This document shows positions 11,360 through 26,980 of a stretch of DNA of 36,839 bases, piece after piece. Within the stretch, counting starts at the first letter, position 1. Every line of letters starts with the position of its first letter. The stretch comes from Hypsibius dujardini (Eukaryota; Tardigrada; Eutardigrada; Parachela; Hypsibiidae), in assembly GCA_001579985.1 (NCBI GenBank), contig LRSR01013818.1, positions 1 to 36,839 of the forward strand. The letters are read 5' to 3'. The notes beneath the pieces were generated by a model that was not told where the DNA came from, made no database searches, and was given only the letters and a program-made list of their open reading frames with translations. The translations under genes and the position numbers were made by a program.

Positions 11360-14300
11360 CTACATGTTCAGCCAGAAGGTTTGCATGTTGTATTTGCCCT
11401 TGATGCTGATGACGCCGCGTTCGGTGGTGGTGAATTCGGGAAAGTTCTGCAGTAGCTCCGCGGCGGAATTGCTGAGGTGGATGCGGCGTTGCTCACCGTG
11501 GGTGGTCATACGGGAGGCGGTGTTGACTGTGTCGCCAAATCTGAAAAGCCGGATTATAACCTTGAACTACATTGCTAACAAATTATCTCTGGAAAATTAC
11601 AATTAAAATTCTAATTCGATCGTCATCCAGTCGAAACGGGAACAGGTTCCATCATCTTCGATGGTTTATTGTAGAAACGAAAATATTTTTTTGAGAATCA
11701 GCTTTTGAATTTGAAGCACTATTTGTGTATTTATTCATCCATGAAGCACCTGCTGTTTTTTAAATCTTCCAAAAACATTGCAGGCATTAGTAGTCATTCT
11801 ATTATGACTTTACCGCTGAAAGTTAAGACTTGGAAGAGCATTCCCTTGGCCAAAAAATAGCTAATGCGTTGCTTGAATAACAAGTGCAGAGTAAAGAATT
11901 GATTGAGAACAGACAGAAGCAGCACAATTAAAAATAACAGTTTTGTTTGGCTGCGGTAATATGGTTTTGTTTTTAATTGATGATCCGACTAAAATAATGC
12001 CTTAAAATGTGGCCTCCCTAGTAAATGGTACCCCCGTATACTTACAGGCAATAGCGAGGTCGACGAAATCCCACCACCCCAGCAGCGCATGGTCCTGTTA
12101 AGGCAAAATGTAGTAATTAATGTTGTTAATGAATATTAATTTGTGCTTAATTTTAAAACTTTTTAATTCTATTGTTAATGAATTTTAATATTATAATATA
12201 TATTGAAATTTTATTTTTATTTTGAATAAATGGGAAAAGTCGGAGGGTGAAGCCTTACCGGTGTGAATGCCAGTACGTAGGCTGATGTTGCGCGCCAACG
12301 CCTGGGTCAGCAGACGACGGGACAGGATGCAGATCTCACGGATGTGGTTATTGCCGTTACGTTCCGGCACGCCACTCGCCACCTACAGGGAGAACGGAAA
12401 TTGTGGCGTCGCTCTTTTGCAATATCTGTACTGTATATCCGTCGTTATGAAGATATTCTTATTTCTTACCATGTTTGTGTCGCCGACGGCTTCGACCTTG
12501 TAGACGTCCAGATCGACGAGGGTGGTGTCAAACATGACCTCCACGTCGTTGAGGATCTTTGTGACCTCCATGGGCGATGCAGTCTGCACGTAGTCGGCGA
12601 ACCCGTACAGATCCCCAAACAGGATGGTCACGCAGTCAAACATCTCGGGAACCACGGTGATGCCAAGCTTCAGTTGCTTCACCACCGACCTGTCATGAAG
12701 ATACAACCGTTCTCGTGTCGTAGGAAGCGCTTAAATATTATTTTGAAGAGCTTATGCGATTATTTTGTTGTCTTTAATTTCCTTCAGTTTTTAGCATAAT
12801 CATTAATTGAATTTTAAACGTAATTTAAAACGCTTCTTTGTCACTATGATCGAATTGAATATTTTCATAATCAACTTAATGCCGGGCTTTAAAAGTGTTC
12901 AATTACTGTATGATGTAAATAATTTAACCGAAAACACCTTTTTGGTTTCCCATTTCGCATTAGATAATGGGGATTAAGGAGTGGATTAAGAATGAAAGGT
13001 AGAGTTATGGCGTATGCAGCTTTCCATACTACTGGCTCTCAGCACATGTCAATTCACTAAATGAACATTACAATGCAGCACCCCAATCGAGTAAAATTTT
13101 TGTAAAATTATGCTTTTTGACTTGAATTTTGTAATCCCAGGTAAATTTTTTCACTACGACTTTTTACACATTTCATGGATACTTCAATAAATTGTAAATA
13201 CGGAAGAAATTATTGTTTCAAAGACACAAGTAATTATATTGTAATGAATTGGACGTGCAATTTATTGTCTGTGTACGTTGCGTGGTCCTCCGAAATGTAT
13301 CAGTGTTCTCAACTTACGCAGGCAAGATTTGACGCAGCAGCTGGTCGCACTTGGCGCTCTCCGCGATCAAGTCGGTGGTACGTTCGGCGACCTTGTGTTC
13401 CAGCTCGCCGGCGTAGATCTCCAGACGGGAGATGATTTTGTCCATCAGGCTCATGTGCTTCTTCTCGTAGGTGGAAGAGCCCTCGGAGGCTTCATCAAAT
13501 CCGGAGCGCAGTCGGGTGATGGTGGGACGGTTGGCGGGATTCTGGTCCCAGGTGCTACCCAGCACGGACTGGAACTGCGGTGAGATTGCGGAATCCGATT
13601 TCGTGCGGAACTTCAGCGGGTTGAGAGTGCCCTCGCAGATGTGAGTGACAATTTCTACAGGGAAACACGATGATTGCTAAAATCGGCATTCATGTTTACA
13701 TCACTGCAGTCCAATTTCAAAGATGTTAGAAAAATGAAAAGTATAAAATATATTTTATGCCTCGCTACAAACATTTAGCGTCAAGAAAAAGATGTAGAGA
13801 AAGAGAAGAAACAGATTCACCGAAAGAGTATCATTATTCATACTTGGATGCTTGAACAGCAATTTGATGCTCATAGGCAATGGCAGAGCGTATATCGACA
13901 TCAACTAATTAGTAGTTATCACTATATCTTTTACCACATTTTTTTTCCAGCCGTCACTTACATATGCACACTTTTTTTACGAAGGTTTAGTTAAGGCTTT
14001 CCTAGTAAAAAAGATTGATTTTGATCTCAATCGATTTTTATGTTAATTTATTAATATTTATGCATTATATAATTTGTTTATGTTTATATATTATATAATC
14101 TATTTATATTTATATTATATCTTAAATAAATTATATTCACCGGGCAGTGTCACATTCTTAATACTGTACAACAGGATTGTGGGATAGAAACTTTCTGGAG
14201 TGATCTGCGGTCGAAAATGGTAAGTGTTCTGTGGATATTACCTTCTTGGGTCAGCAGGGTGACACCTTCATACGGCAGCGACTGTGTGAAGATCTCAAAG

Positions 14301-15883
14301 AGGATCACGCCGACCGAGTAGACGTCGGTGGTCTTGTTCGGCTCCGACTCGCCGCGCAGAATTTCCGGCGCGGTCCAGAAGGCGGTGTGCTCCTTAAACA
14401 TGGCACGGGTGGCGGCCTTGGCCTGCTCCTGCACCATCTCCTCGGCGATACGCTTGAACGCCAGCTCGGAGATCTTCAGTGTGAAGTGCTTATCGATCAG
14501 ACAGCGCCAGCCCGTCAAGTAACCGTGGCACACGATTACCGAGCGATGGATGTACTTCATACCCTGAAACATAGAATTATGATTTAAATTATGTAATACA
14601 TAAAACAATAATTTTCACTAAATTGCACTCACAAGCAAGATTAAAAAAACACGCTAATCAACCTTGAATGAATAAATCAATGGAAAATTCGTTCGTAATA
14701 CGTATTAGTAATAGAATAATGCAATATGATAATATTATATATGTGATAATAATATGATAATATTATAACATATATCATATAATACCAATATCATATAATA
14801 GTAATGTGATAACAATATATTCATCGTATTCGATGAATAAATATTAGTGACAAATAAAAGTTGTATAACAATAAATAAGTAGAAAAATTCCGAAAAAAGT
14901 GATTTGCATAACAATGGGTGAAACAGGTTTTAATATGAGCGAACCTCGAGCAGATCCACCATGAAAGAATTGCGGAACTGCCAGTCCAGTTCGGTAGTGG
15001 ATTCAAAGAGGTCATGCAGGGAGCCTTTCGATGCGTACTCGCTGACCAGCACTGCGTTGAGTTGATCCTCTTGCGGAACGATGGCGATTCCGACGAATTT
15101 GTTGATGTTTTCATGTTTGACGTCACGAAGCTGCACAAAGAAATAAATGGTTCTTCCAATGCCATTTTATTTAATTCCTCAAATCGCTGCAGGCCTCTCT
15201 TCGCACATTTGCTTCTTATGGTTCACTTCAATGAGCTCCAATGAGGCAGCTTTAACCAGTATGTATAAGTCCGTATTAACTAACTCAATCGAACGAACTG
15301 TTGTAGAATTATGAGACAAGACGCTCTTGCAAGTTCATCGTTGACCGCCTGCAGTATCTGCTATATTCTAGGACACATAGCAAATGTTTTAAATTGCACA
15401 ATGTTTCAAATGTTTCAAATAAATACCAAACATTTATTACAGTAATTCTTATTGTGTGAGCGTTTTTCTAGATTTATAACTACATGTAGTTTTCACTCAG
15501 GCAATAAGACTACTTATACATTGACAGATTCGTATAGCAGAGGCTATTAAGTGCCTAAAATTAGTAATTTTATCAGTATGAGTACAAACACTCGATCGTC
15601 CTCCACGAAGCTGTACAATCTCCGTAGATCACTAAATCTATTAGTGTATTAATGTGATTAGTGATTAGTGTACTAATCTTCACTAAAGGGTGACTACGTA
15701 TTTTGGTCGTATCGGAAAACTCAGCTTTACCTGGTTCAAAATGACCAGTAGCTTCTTGCTGGCCGTAAAGTTCTTATGCGTGACGGTTCTCGCCGCCGTG
15801 CCGTCCGCGCTCTTCGGATAGAGAGGAACGGTGGTTGTGAGAACCTCCTCGCCCTTGTAGGTTGCTGCTCCTGCCACAGGCAT
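11360..15883 (-). CDS. Kinase-homology plus guanylyl cyclase protein lacking an ectodomain (gene A)
   Basis: Eight minus-strand exons: 15883-15731, 15130-14945, 14563-14242, 13654-13318, 12689-12470, 12382-12259, 12094-12046 and 11540-11360, giving 523 residues. Residues 1-285 match the receptor guanylyl cyclase kinase-homology domain (LRDVKHENINKFVG, SLHDLFE, FWTAPEILRG). It is a pseudokinase: no ATP-site lysine at VLTTTV, HGY for HRD and SEL for DFG. Residues about 286-333 are the amphipathic dimerisation helix. The cyclase follows, with metal-binding Asp359 (FGDLYGF) and Asp403 (VGD), guanine-selecting Glu399 and Cys463 (PRYCLFGD), and Asn470/Arg474 (NTASRM), so conversion of GTP to cGMP is plausible. 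The first ATG lies directly after a splice acceptor AG. No membrane helix or ligand domain is visible upstream to 20.7 kb, so the protein is probably cytosolic, or a distant 5' exon is missing. Confidence 0.85.
11541..12045 (-). other. Gene A last intron
   Basis: A 505-bp intron splits the PRYCL|FGDTVN motif of the cyclase. Nothing recognisable was seen inside. Confidence 0.6.
12690..13317 (-). other. Gene A intron 4
   Basis: A 628-bp AT-rich intron divides Ala333, exactly at the boundary between dimerisation helix and cyclase domain. No coding or repeat structure was recognised. Confidence 0.6.
13655..14241 (-). other. Gene A intron 3
   Basis: A 587-bp intron within the kinase-homology domain. 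It contains AT-rich low-complexity sequence at 14036-14135 (TTTATATTTATATTATAT-like) and nothing coding. Confidence 0.6.
14696..14830. repeat. AT-rich imperfect repeat in gene A intron 2
   Basis: Repeated ATATGATAATATTAT-like units, direct and inverted, in the 381-bp intron between kinase-homology exons 2 and 3. Low complexity; no function is implied. Confidence 0.7.
15131..15730 (-). other. Gene A intron 1
   Basis: A 600-bp phase-0 intron between the first and second kinase-homology exons. No recognisable element was seen. Confidence 0.6.
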
Positions 15884-18800
15884 CTGCAAAATAAATGCAA
15901 AATATCCTCCGATCCACACACTAAATGATTGCAACGACAGCGATCAGCGGTTTACAATTAGTCAAAAAAATTCTTCCGACAAGAAGCGCTGGCTTTCCAG
16001 AGAAAAAAAAGAGACATTTTTAACAGACACTGGCGCCAGTAGGAAACGAACCGGTGCACACACTGCTCATTCTCTGCTGCTCCCTTCTCCTGGTTGCACC
16101 GTTCTCATCATATAGCGGAAAATGTTTGACAAGCCTGTCACATGCCATGGGGATTAAATTACGCCCCGGAAGCAGATAGGGGGAAAAATTGAGCCTTTAT
16201 TAATAATTGTTCCCAGACACGACCTTTTCGGGCTGGTGATAATTTAATAACACGAATATTGAAAATGTACTGTGGGCTGGGAGAATGATGCGACCTTTGA
16301 GGTCAGAGGCGTATTGAGGTCGGGAACCTAGCAAATATGATGTTGGGCTCCAGGCGCACATTTGGACCTCTGAGTAAATTCTCTTCCCTTCTCAACCCAG
16401 GGCCTCAGTACGCCACTGTCTTAGTTCCCAACCTCAAGGTCTCATCTGCCTTTCTTTCTTTCTCTCTCTCTCGCAAAGCAAATTACTCCTCTAATGGGTT
16501 CGCCGAAGCGCTACATGAGTACCTGCTCATGCGAGAGCTCGTGGCTGTGCGTGACAACACCTTCCTTCCCGAGTTTGCGTTAATTAATTGAAAATGTCAT
16601 CTCTGAAGCAGATAGACATCGGAGCATGAGGGCTCGCAGCCTCGCCTCAATGTGCCATCGAAAACAATTCTGTCCGAACCGTGGATGACGCACGGAACTA
16701 TATGTAACCATTCTTGGCGGAAGAGGGAGAATCGATAATAAAATTCAAGAGCCTTAGAGCTGTTTAATAACGTCCTGCTTCGTTTTGTGTCGCTCATGGC
16801 AATTCAAGAACCGAAGAGCTGCTGCTTGGTTACATATAGACGGAAAATAGTCAATAGTCTTGTTTGGTGTTCCGGCATATATGTAACACACCCTCCTGTA
16901 CCTCTCTGTAAGCTGTACATCCGCTATGGCTCGTGAACACGTTTCGAGAGACAATTATCTGCCAGAGACTGTGGGCAAACAAAACGGCTGCATTCAACGC
17001 AAAACTAACATATATCCGGGTAGTCTGTTTGAACGGCCAATTAGTTGTCTGCAAGCTGGTTTTTTGCCAGAGTGACGCAGAAATGGAGAATTCTAGTAAT
17101 AAAAAGTTAGTAATAGTAATAGTATTGAAAAGGCCACTTTTAGATGCATGCACAGGAGTGCTCTACACAGAGTGGCCGCATTATCGCACGCCCTCAAATA
17201 GGTTGAAGGTGTTGCACGATGTTTTTCCCAACCATTCCACTATAACATAAACATATTCCGAACATTTACTGTTGTTGTACGGTTTAGGCGTACAAAAACG
17301 GAACGAGAGAGACTGCTGAATCGACAGGACACGATACCCGCTATGTATGCTATATATACTGTATAGGCAATGCTGTCAAGCGAGCGGTTGTGCGATTCAA
17401 CTTGGAAGTCGATAGCGTGGGAACCCTGCCGAGATCTGAGTCAGGACATGTGATAAATCATTGGCAAACGCCCACTCAGTGTTTTTCACAAGTCGCAACA
17501 TCCTGGTGGTAAAGTGCGCTTCACTATGGGGGATGGGGGAGAGGCTAAACAATTAGCATACTATAACGTCCTGTTGCGTGTGCTTTAAAGTCAAAACAAC
17601 GAAATATTTTGCACAAAACAAATGTAGACAGACGACCATTGTAGTAGCAGTTTTTACAGTACATTGCGTTGAATCTGTATTACTTGCCAATTAATAACTG
17701 TTTTTGAAATCTAAAGCATTATCTTTCTAGTGATCAGAATAATTGAAAACATTCCAAAATCTCATGCGAATCTGAAAAAGTAATTAAACTGATATATTAT
17801 AAAGTCAATGGTATTCAATCAAACTTCTAGCCGGATACACGGTACTAGTTTTACTAAACACGTAAATTTCATATAGACGTTGAGTACTGTCAGCCACGTA
17901 GAGCCATGGATCTGCGTGCGCGTGACCTTTCTTTAATACTCCAACTCACACATACAGATAGACAGACACGTACCTTATTCGGTCCGCTGTAGTAGGATTT
18001 GTTGGGAGGTGCCAGTATTTACCACTTCACACTGCGAAGAACAAGCTCGACTGAAGAACACGGAGATTCTTCAACCGCAGCTCGCTCCTCTTCCTCCCTT
18101 TTTGAGTCCCTCCAATAGAGGTAATACTCCACGCGCAAGGATCGACGTGTGTCGTCCCTCCTCTCGTCAGCAGGAATGAGAGCTCTCACCTTTCCGGGAA
18201 CCCAGCGAATTTGCCCTTTTCCGTCTAATTGAAAAAAGAAAAGGGGAAGGGAAATATGAGCTCTAGAGCGAAGCGAGGGTAAAAGGTGAGCGGAGAAAAG
18301 ACGTGTGTGATGTGTTCTGTATGTGTCGTTATTAATAATAATGCCAATGAAGAAGGAACAGGACCGTGTGTTTTGCCTACACTACACTACATGCCTATAG
18401 GGCTCTCCACACGTCCCACATGTGGTGCTGTAGAGTATGCGTATACACAGAGGGGGAGAAGAAAAGGATATTCGACCTGAACAAGGTATAAGGACGGTGA
18501 AGAGGGCAAGAACGGAAGTGTGATCCCCCCCACCTGTGAAGGAGAGAGGGTGAGGTGAAGAGGAAGGGAGGGAGGGACACCTTCAACCTGAGCTTCCGTG
18601 AGTTCCTTCCGTGCTTGTTTCAAGCGCCAAGCTCGCAGAGACCTTTATATTACATATCAGTTTAAATGGCAACGCCTGTGTCTCTCCTCTGTGTGTGTGT
18701 TATTTGAGGAGGGTGATGAGGAGAGAGTTATTTATCGATTTTTTCACCGCCACCGCCGCCGCCGGGGGTACAGGGAGAGCGTCCTCTGGGAAAAGGACAG

Positions 18801-20780
18801 CCGGAACAAATAAGGCCGTTGCAAATTTGACATTGTGGCTTTACTGCTCTTTTTGAAGGGCAAGAGGTACGCGGATATGAAAGACTGCAGGCTCAGCGAC
18901 TTTGTGACTATGGAGGGGAGGGGGTCTAACTGTAAGGTCTCCTTCCCTCCGCCGTCACAGGTCTGTGCGGCTTTTCATCGAGTTTCCTCCAGCGCAAGAA
19001 TAGTGTATTTTGTCGGGCAATGTTCAGTCGAGCATCTGCGCACTATTATAGGCCGTAGAACGACCTTCGCAAATCCTATTTGCTCCTTTCATGTATACAA
19101 AGATTTTGGAAAGACAGCCAGACTGCAGGTGGCAGGTGCATCTTTTTACCCAGGCCTTGGAGTAATGCCATGAGGTTGAGGGCTTCCCCGAGAGGGACCA
19201 GTAGAATAATAATAAAACATTTTTGCTTTTGATGTTTTAGGGATTGCAATAATGCCAACAAAAATTATCTGTAGCATGGCTCTTGTTTAAGTTAGTCAAT
19301 TGATCTTCTGCATCAGCTGAAAATGTTGCGGGATTTTTGTTGTCAACGCCTTTGGTCAAGTTCTTACCGGTATAATTAAGTAACAGTTTAGGTTTGGCAT
19401 ATTTGGCTGATTTTCAGAAGCCTGTATGCTCTAGCAAAATTATAAAATGAGCAAAATGCGCAAAGGGATAATAATAAATCCCTATTATATATCAGCGTTA
19501 TGCTATAAGTGAACGACACTTTGTTATTCTGACTAATCGATGTAGAAAACAGGGGAAGGTACTCTTCACATAAGACATTTTACGATGATGCTGAAATTCT
19601 CTGTGATACACCAATTAGTTGTCTGACTTTGCCTGTCCTTTGGGTAGTTTTTAGTATTTGATTTACTGTACAATTCAGTACGCGAGAAATACAGAAAGTG
19701 AGGAGCGAGACCTGGGCATATCGGTGTGAATGTTCGGGCCCCAGCGATGGACGGACGGCTACCCATTGATTTCCTGTTGATATAGTGCACTGGGCTGCCT
19801 GATAATGAGGGTCACGCGATAAATCATTCAAAATCCGTTTTATCGTGAAATTTCTACGCACCCAAGCACTTACTGCACCGTCCAGGAAGTCCCGCTTACG
19901 AGGTAAGTTTCGATTTATCTGTCGGAAATAATAGCCATTACACAGGTCATCCATTCTACGCGTCTCAACTGTAATTAAAGTGGAAACTTTCAGAAAGAGG
20001 AGAGGCTCGGTTTTTCACACGCTGAGTTAAATGGATCATTGACCTTTGCCTTGCCGCTATGCGTTTTTCTACTTTTTTTCACGTTAAAACGCCAAGGGTC
20101 TAAACCAGAATGCTGAACCTCTCTGCTGGCTTTCTCATACGTAATGAAGTGTAAAAGATAAATCATGCGACACATTTTTAATTGTCACTTTCAAAACTGA
20201 GTATATACAGCGCATCCGCGACACAACTGAGCATTACACATTATTTGTTCATCATTTTTGTGTACCGAAACCGCGCAATATTTTTCTGATTGAAGCGGCT
20301 CGCTATAAATTTGTTAAGCATTGGCTCAACAATTCGCAATTTTGCTTCACTGCTTAACTAAGGAATAACGAGGTCGTTACTTCTACGTTCGAGGAATTCT
20401 AAAATTAATACGGCAATTAGGTAGGTGGCGCTGTAAAGCCTTTCATATGGAGTACAGAGCCGAGCAGCGTTTCCGCGTGACGTAATAGCCGACGATATCT
20501 TGTCTGCCTATAAAACTTGCTTCCACCGACGCAGCTCTGTATTAATCGACCCAAAGTCGGAGAGCACGATGTGTACTGTACACTGCACAGCATGTGCATA
20601 GGGACACAGGCAAGCCAGTAGTGTACAGGAAAACAGCTGATCGCATTTGTTGTCGTTCGAAAAGCGAGGTGGTCGTCAAATGACGTTAGTGCTACTAGTT
20701 TCCACTGCAACTAAGCATCTCTCAAATGGATGCGCGATTCTAGTTGCCATTGCCTTTTCCTACATAGTATCCTTTTAGCT
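15884..20780. other. Long region without a recognised gene
   Basis: Divergent space between gene A (minus) and the polyamine oxidase (plus). It was searched by eye on both strands for the missing receptor ectodomain (hinge PPNEPxCGF, membrane helix, juxtamembrane WW) and none was found. Open frames of 60-124 codons occur (for example 19580-19954 minus and 18598-18813 plus) but show no family motif. Purine-rich DNA at 18482-18580 and a CCGCCACCGCCGCCGCC run near 18747-18763 stand out in composition. Both promoters should lie here. Confidence 0.5.
20509..20515 (+). promoter_or_regulatory. Candidate TATA box of the polyamine oxidase gene
   Basis: TATAAAA lies 215-270 bp upstream of the two possible start codons (20730 and 20781), with a CRE-like TGACGTAA about 30 bp further upstream (20478-20485). 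This would place transcription start near 20540. Suggestive by position and motif only. Confidence 0.35.
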
Positions 20781-23706
<2,926 letters not shown>

Positions 23707-24844
23707 CCGGGATCATTTTGTCAATGCTATTGTAGAAGGACATCCCAATGAACAAAATCGTGCAGAGCTCTCTGATGAAGTCAAAAGAACCCCGAAGAAC
23801 CCTGACATGAAAAAGACTCTGGTCGTTTTAATTGTTCTCTACCCTCCACGTGCGAGGATTCCAGACAAATTAAATTTTGCCCTGTGAATTGTTTCCATTT
23901 TTTTTGACTGCATGGTAAATGCCTGTGCCTGTAATTTTGAAGGGTACCTTGCAGATTGATGAGGTTGGCGGCCTTTGGTAAATCAGGCACCCAAGACGGT
24001 GACAAGCACTGCCATCTCGGTTTAAGAGGAACTTATCAAGAACAGCCCGTTCTCCTTCCACGCGAACAATCTAAATTCCTTACGCTGAACAAATTGTATT
24101 GGTGGCATTATGAGTTCACATGCCGCTAAACTGTTCCGGTCAGACGAGAAGATAGGGACCGAAATTCTATCTGAAATAAGGGAACAGAAAACGAGCAGTC
24201 TTAAATATTGTTCAACTCCACAGAGGCGTTACCGGTACTCAGCTGACTGGAATAACAGGTTTGTGCGGATGAGCCATATAAGTAAATCTAAATAAATATT
24301 AGCAAATGTTAATTTAGCAAAAAGCAAAACAACATAGACACGTCGGTGAAAGTTTTATCAAATTTTTTTATCACTTGTTACAAAATGCATGCCAGAATTG
24401 TCTTCGATTCAAGCAGACCTGTCGCGTTAGTCGGATTCGGTAATGCACTAGTTTAAAGTCATCGAGTTCCGCTCTTGGCTGTGTTCACCTTCACTTCTCT
24501 AAATAATTAGTTAATTCACCCGGGAAATCATACTTTTTATCTGTTTGACCGTTCACCACAATTCGTGCTATTTTTATACAGTTTATCGAAGTTTTCATGA
24601 GGCACAGATAGTTAGTCTTGTGACTGGAATAAGAAATGTATCTTTAAAGTAAGTTAAGTGTTTACTGCAGCAGGGCCTCCTCACCAGCCCAATTAAACAG
24701 TAGGCTTGCGAGGCTGGTGTGGAAGATAAGGATTGCAGGTATAGCGCCTGATCAAAATCCTCATAAATAATACTGGTTCTATCAGAAGAAGGAGTGCACT
24801 GTAGCGACCTAAAATTTTTGACACTCTCATTACTTGCTTAAAAA
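23707..24844. other. Intergenic region
   Basis: Follows the polyamine oxidase stop. It contains an AATAAA at 24291-24296, and a short inverted repeat (CACCAGCC at 24682-24689 with GGCTGGTG at 24712-24719). A few short open frames have no recognisable product. Confidence 0.45.
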
Positions 24845-25328
24845 ATGACGGGACTCTTTGCGGGACTTCTGCTGACGGCAGTGGTGGCCTCGAGCGTCTT
24901 GGCGCATTCAGACTAAATCGGTATGCTGACTATTTCTCTTTAAATAACAAAGCATTATTTTAGATGTACACGGTTTCATAACTTTCGTTTAAACATTGTG
25001 CAGGTCAATATCGAGACGCGCCAACGGGGACCCCGATAGGTGCATGCCAGCCCACTGCGAGAGACATCGAAGGGCCCTACTACAAGGCCAATGCGCCTTT
25101 CCAGCCGCAGGGACCCAGCATCCCCTCCATCTGCAGACACAGCCCGGCATACGACCGCATCTACCTCAACGGCACTGTTCGCCTCCAGGCAGGTGTTGGC
25201 TAGTGTGGAGCACTCACCAAAGCTTTGCTTGACATTTGGCAAGCTAATGCTGCCGGCGACTACAGTTCCCATGCGCCCGGTTCTAAAGATTATGTAATTT
25301 TCTATTTTTTGTCTGTCTGTCTGTCTGC

Positions 25329-25362
<34 letters not shown>

Positions 25363-25925
25363 GTTTGTCTTTATGTCTATTTGTATGTCTGTCCTTCTGC
25401 TTGTCAGTCCGTCTGTCTGTTTTTCTGTCGTAGTATTTTGTGTTCTGTCGGGTTCATCTCTCTAGTGGTGCGAATCTATTATAGACTTGCCGCTCGCGAG
25501 TATACACACGCGATGACGGAACCTACTCGGTTTCTTCCATCTTCCCTGGCCGTTACGACGACAGTGGCTATCGGCCGGCTCATATCCACTTCAAGATAAC
25601 ACCGGTGGATAGGTTTAACCGACCAAATGGCGCCACTTTTACGACTCAGCTGTATTTCGAAGACGGTATGCTCTCAAGAACATACTGTCGATATCATTAC
25701 TAGTCGTTAAGGAATATTGCTGCAAAATTTGCAGATCATTACTTGCTGCCGGTGGATTCGTGCAAACACTGCGGATCGGACGAACCGACTCTAATCGCGT
25801 GCGTACAACATGTGGACGACATCAAGACCTACGTCGGCCATTGGGATGTTCTCTTGGCTCCCTCGTCAACTCGTGTCAATAGAATGACTGCAGAAGAAGA
25901 GTTCAACGACAAGCACTACAACTAG
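24845..25925 (+). pseudogene. Secreted intradiol ring-cleavage dioxygenase, copy 1, with two in-frame stops
   Basis: Four exons can be reconstructed: 24845-24920, 25004-25293, 25485-25665 and 25735-25925. Exon 1 gives a signal peptide (about 20 residues, LLLTAVVASSVLA). Exon 2 holds the family start CQPTARDIEGPYY and LLDIWQANAAGDY. Exon 3 holds RDDGTYSV, FPGRYDDSGYRPAHIHF with the two iron-binding histidines, and TTQLYFED. Exon 4 is a cysteine-containing tail ending DKHYN. Intradiol dioxygenases use Fe(III), held by two Tyr and two His, to open catechol rings. The frame is otherwise intact but carries TAA at 24914-24916, directly after the signal peptide, and TAG at 25201-25203, before the WQAN block. 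The live-looking paralogue at 36682 has Lys at the first position. Recent inactivation is the simplest reading; sequencing error or read-through is possible. Confidence 0.8.
25311..25430. repeat. TGTC microsatellite in dioxygenase intron 2
   Basis: CTGT units start about 17 bp after the splice donor and fill most of the 191-bp intron (25294-25484) between the second and third dioxygenase exons. Confidence 0.9.
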
Positions 25926-26980
25926 CCTTTAATAATTGCAGTATATTATATGCACAAATGCTAATTAATTTCAGTTAATTGTTTTGTTTTTTATATTACT
26001 GGCAAATGATTTGTGCGAAGCCAGGAAGTATCAACTTCACTAGCACAGGTTGCGGAAAGAATCACAACCAGCCAGAACGGTCCTTTGATGCGGTGCTGTA
26101 ATTGTCGGGCAAAAAAGACTATTCACTGTAAATTTAAATCTAGTTAGTCCAGACCGGGAAAGGCCAAGCACAATTTAATAGTACCGAGGATTAATGATGG
26201 GTGTAATCTAAGCTTTTTTCGTTTTGTTACGTAACCTTTTCGTATTGTTCTGTTACCTCTTTCATGTTCTTCTCCTTTGTTCGATGGGGCTTCCTCGAGT
26301 TGTTCTCCACAATTTCCCTTTTTTCTCTTCGTAAGCTCTGCCTGTGTGCTTGATGGCTCTTCCGTTTGTTCCAGTATGTCAGCACATTTGAATGGAATAT
26401 TGTGCCGACACACCTCCACGCCATGTGTCCAGGGTCGCGATTGGAGAACCTCACGCGACATGATATACGATATACGGCTAAAGCATGATTCAGTATGTCA
26501 TGCCAGGAAATAACGGTATTAATTGGTCGATAGTGTGGAAATAAGCGAACCAGGAAACTATTCATTTCCAAGAGTTGGCACGCACGATGACGCCCCGACA
26601 AATTTATAGAGCAATATGGCCATGGGAAAATATTCTAGAAATTGATTGGTCATACAGGAACGATCAGCTTATTTATCGATCATGCTGTGTAACCTTGCTC
26701 ATGGGTTTATCTGCCATTGGGTGTCTCCAGTCGAGTACCACAAATCTCTCCACCCCAACACGGATCAAGGCGTGACGTCACTAAGCGGTGCCATAAGCAC
26801 TGCTGAAATCAATTATTTGGTCTTATTGTTTTTTATAGAAAATGAGCCGCAATTCATGAGTGCTTGATTGGAGGGATTTTTTCACGCTTTGTCCTTTGTA
26901 ATATATTTTGAAGGGTTTAATTAATTTATTCCCGACAAAGTGTAGTTTTTTTTGTTAAGCCTGTGAATACAATTACCCAC
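25926..26980. other. Intergenic region upstream of receptor C
   Basis: About 1.05 kb between the dioxygenase pseudogene and receptor C. Minus-strand frames at 26144-26601 are charged and unlike any known family. No clear promoter element was identified. Confidence 0.45.

Noticed and set aside
14231-14587. Plus-strand open frame of 118 codons
   Set aside because: Lies opposite the kinase-homology exon of gene A and has no family motif.
19580-19954. Minus-strand open frame of 124 codons with ATG
   Set aside because: No recognisable domain, donor-like sites inside and no paralogue in the window; length alone is not enough in this composition.
20417-20710. Minus-strand open frame upstream of the polyamine oxidase
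   Set aside because: Overlaps the likely promoter (TATA at 20509-20515); Cys/His-rich composition without a motif.
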